14,329 nt of DNA from assembly GCA_017453335.1 (NCBI GenBank), contig JAFTKI010000093.1, positions 1-14,329 of the forward strand. The letters run 5' to 3'. Under the pieces are notes generated by a model. The model saw only the letters and a list, made by a program, of their open reading frames with translations, was not told the DNA's origin and did no database searches. Below, in pieces: positions 13,640 to 14,329 of the stretch (the stretch's first letter is position 1; the number at the start of each line of letters is the position of its first letter). The translations under genes and the position numbers were made by a program. This DNA comes from Clostridia bacterium (GTDB lineage Bacteria; Bacillota_A; Clostridia; Oscillospirales; CAG-272).

Positions 13640-14329
13640 TTATACGGCTTCTTTATTGCCCTTGACTCTGCCGTGGAGCACGATGCAATCGTCCTCTTTT
13701 GCGGTGGGCAGGTTAATGATGCCGACAGCATTGTAGTAAATCTCGATTTTTTGTTTTCTGTGTCCGCTACTCTTATCGGGAGCGTGGACGAGTATCTTAT
13801 CAACCAAATCGTTTAGCATTTCTGCGGTAAGCTCCTCGGGATCGGTGTACTTGCGAACGTTGGCAAGCAGTCGCTTCAAATCCTTCAACTGTTCCTCGCC
13901 GTTTTCGATCAAATCTTCAAGCTCGATGATCCTACGCTTGACATTCGCTTGCTCTTGCTCGTATTCCGTAGAGAGAAGGTCAAAGCGAGCCTCGGAAATT
14001 CTACCCGACACCATATCCTCGTAGGTTCTCTTGAAGATCACGTTAAGAGTTTGGTCGCGTTCCCTTAAGTTTGCAATCTCTTTCTTGGCTCTCGCCACGG
14101 AAAGCTCTCGCGCTCTGTCCGCTTTCTCGATTTCACCTCGCACAAAGCTTTCCTCAAACTGTTGCACATACGCGAGCATACTCTTGATATGCCTGAACAC
14201 CAAGTTCATCAGCGTTTGCTGACGGATATAATGCACAGTACAAGAGCTTGTGTCGCTTCGATACTTTGAGCAATTAAAGAAATCCTTGCTTTCATCGAAG
14301 TATTTGGTCGTGCAATAATAGAGCTTTGA
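13640..14329 (-). CDS. Large serine recombinase, C-terminal part (truncated by window edge)
   Basis: Site-specific DNA recombinase of the large serine (resolvase/invertase) family, used by clostridial conjugative transposons and phages. The visible 229 residues are open to the window edge, so the catalytic N-terminal domain with its serine is outside. First come the end of the recombinase zinc beta ribbon (LYYC, FFNCSKY, SSCTVHYIR), then a long coiled-coil stretch (about 45-170 of the visible part, rich in Glu, Lys, Arg) and a C-terminal DUF4368-like tail (KIEIYYNAVGIINLP). The GTG at 14236 is internal, since upstream residues match the family. It ends normally at TAA 13640-13642. Together with the adjacent palindrome and lower GC, it suggests that a mobile element starts or ends here. 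Confidence 0.88.
   Translation of the reverse strand, partial: SKLYYCTTKYFDESKDFFNCSKYRSDTSSCTVHYIRQQTLMNLVFRHIKSMLAYVQQFEESFVRGEIEKADRARELSVARAKKEIANLRERDQTLNVIFKRTYEDMVSGRISEARFDLLSTEYEQEQANVKRRIIELEDLIENGEEQLKDLKRLLANVRKYTDPEELTAEMLNDLVDKILVHAPDKSSGHRKQKIEIYYNAVGIINLPTAKEDDCIVLHGRVKGNKEAV

Overview
The window looks like a chromosomal piece from a Gram-positive gut-type member of Bacillota, class Clostridia. The signs are purine-rich Shine-Dalgarno sites, sigma-A promoters (TTGACT or TTTACA, 17 bp, TATAAT), many intrinsic terminators, two low-complexity lipoproteins with clostridial-style lipoboxes, an LplD-like family 4 glycosidase and a clostridial-type large serine recombinase. This is judged from the sequence alone; no database search was possible.

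Region 1 (1-7236, + strand) is an arginine biosynthesis operon in the order argG(end)-argH-argC-argJ-argB-argD-argF. It holds every step from glutamate to arginine in the cyclic (acetyl-recycling) form: ArgJ moves acetyl groups from acetylornithine to glutamate, ArgB, ArgC and ArgD make acetylornithine, and ArgF, ArgG and ArgH finish the route. Genes are tightly packed: argH/argC and argB/argD overlap by 8 nt, and other gaps are 12-15 nt except about 100 nt after argG. The striking defect is an in-frame TAG at 355-357 in argG, where family members normally have Gln. The reading frame then continues with a perfect ArgG C-terminus to TAA at 562-564.

Region 2 (7237-7869) has no convincing gene. 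It is a cluster of palindromic elements: a perfect 16-bp hairpin after argF, a 20-bp imperfect hairpin, a cloverleaf-like GTAGGGG/CCCCTAC element, and a 31-bp inverted pair. It ends in a minus-strand terminator.

Region 3 (7870-9041) holds a minus-strand BspA-type LRR lipoprotein. Its roughly 217-nt leader begins at a strong promoter, folds into a long inverted repeat and ends in a UUCG-capped terminator just before the ribosome binding site, which resembles a transcription attenuator. A divergent promoter drives a DUF5662 (HD-like) protein that shares a bidirectional terminator with a convergent AraC regulator.

Region 4 (9644-12111) is a divergent pair: an AraC-type regulator with a cupin sensor domain (-) and a GH4 glycosidase closest to alpha-galacturonidase LplD (+). 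Together they suggest a small pectin-oligosaccharide utilisation module.

Region 5 (12183-14329, minus strand) is more AT-rich. It holds a lipoprotein built of five InlB-B/Flg_new_2-like repeats, again preceded by a UUCG-capped terminator-like hairpin. Upstream lies the C-terminal part of a large serine recombinase running off the window, with a 16-bp palindrome directly after its stop. This end probably belongs to, or borders, a mobile element.
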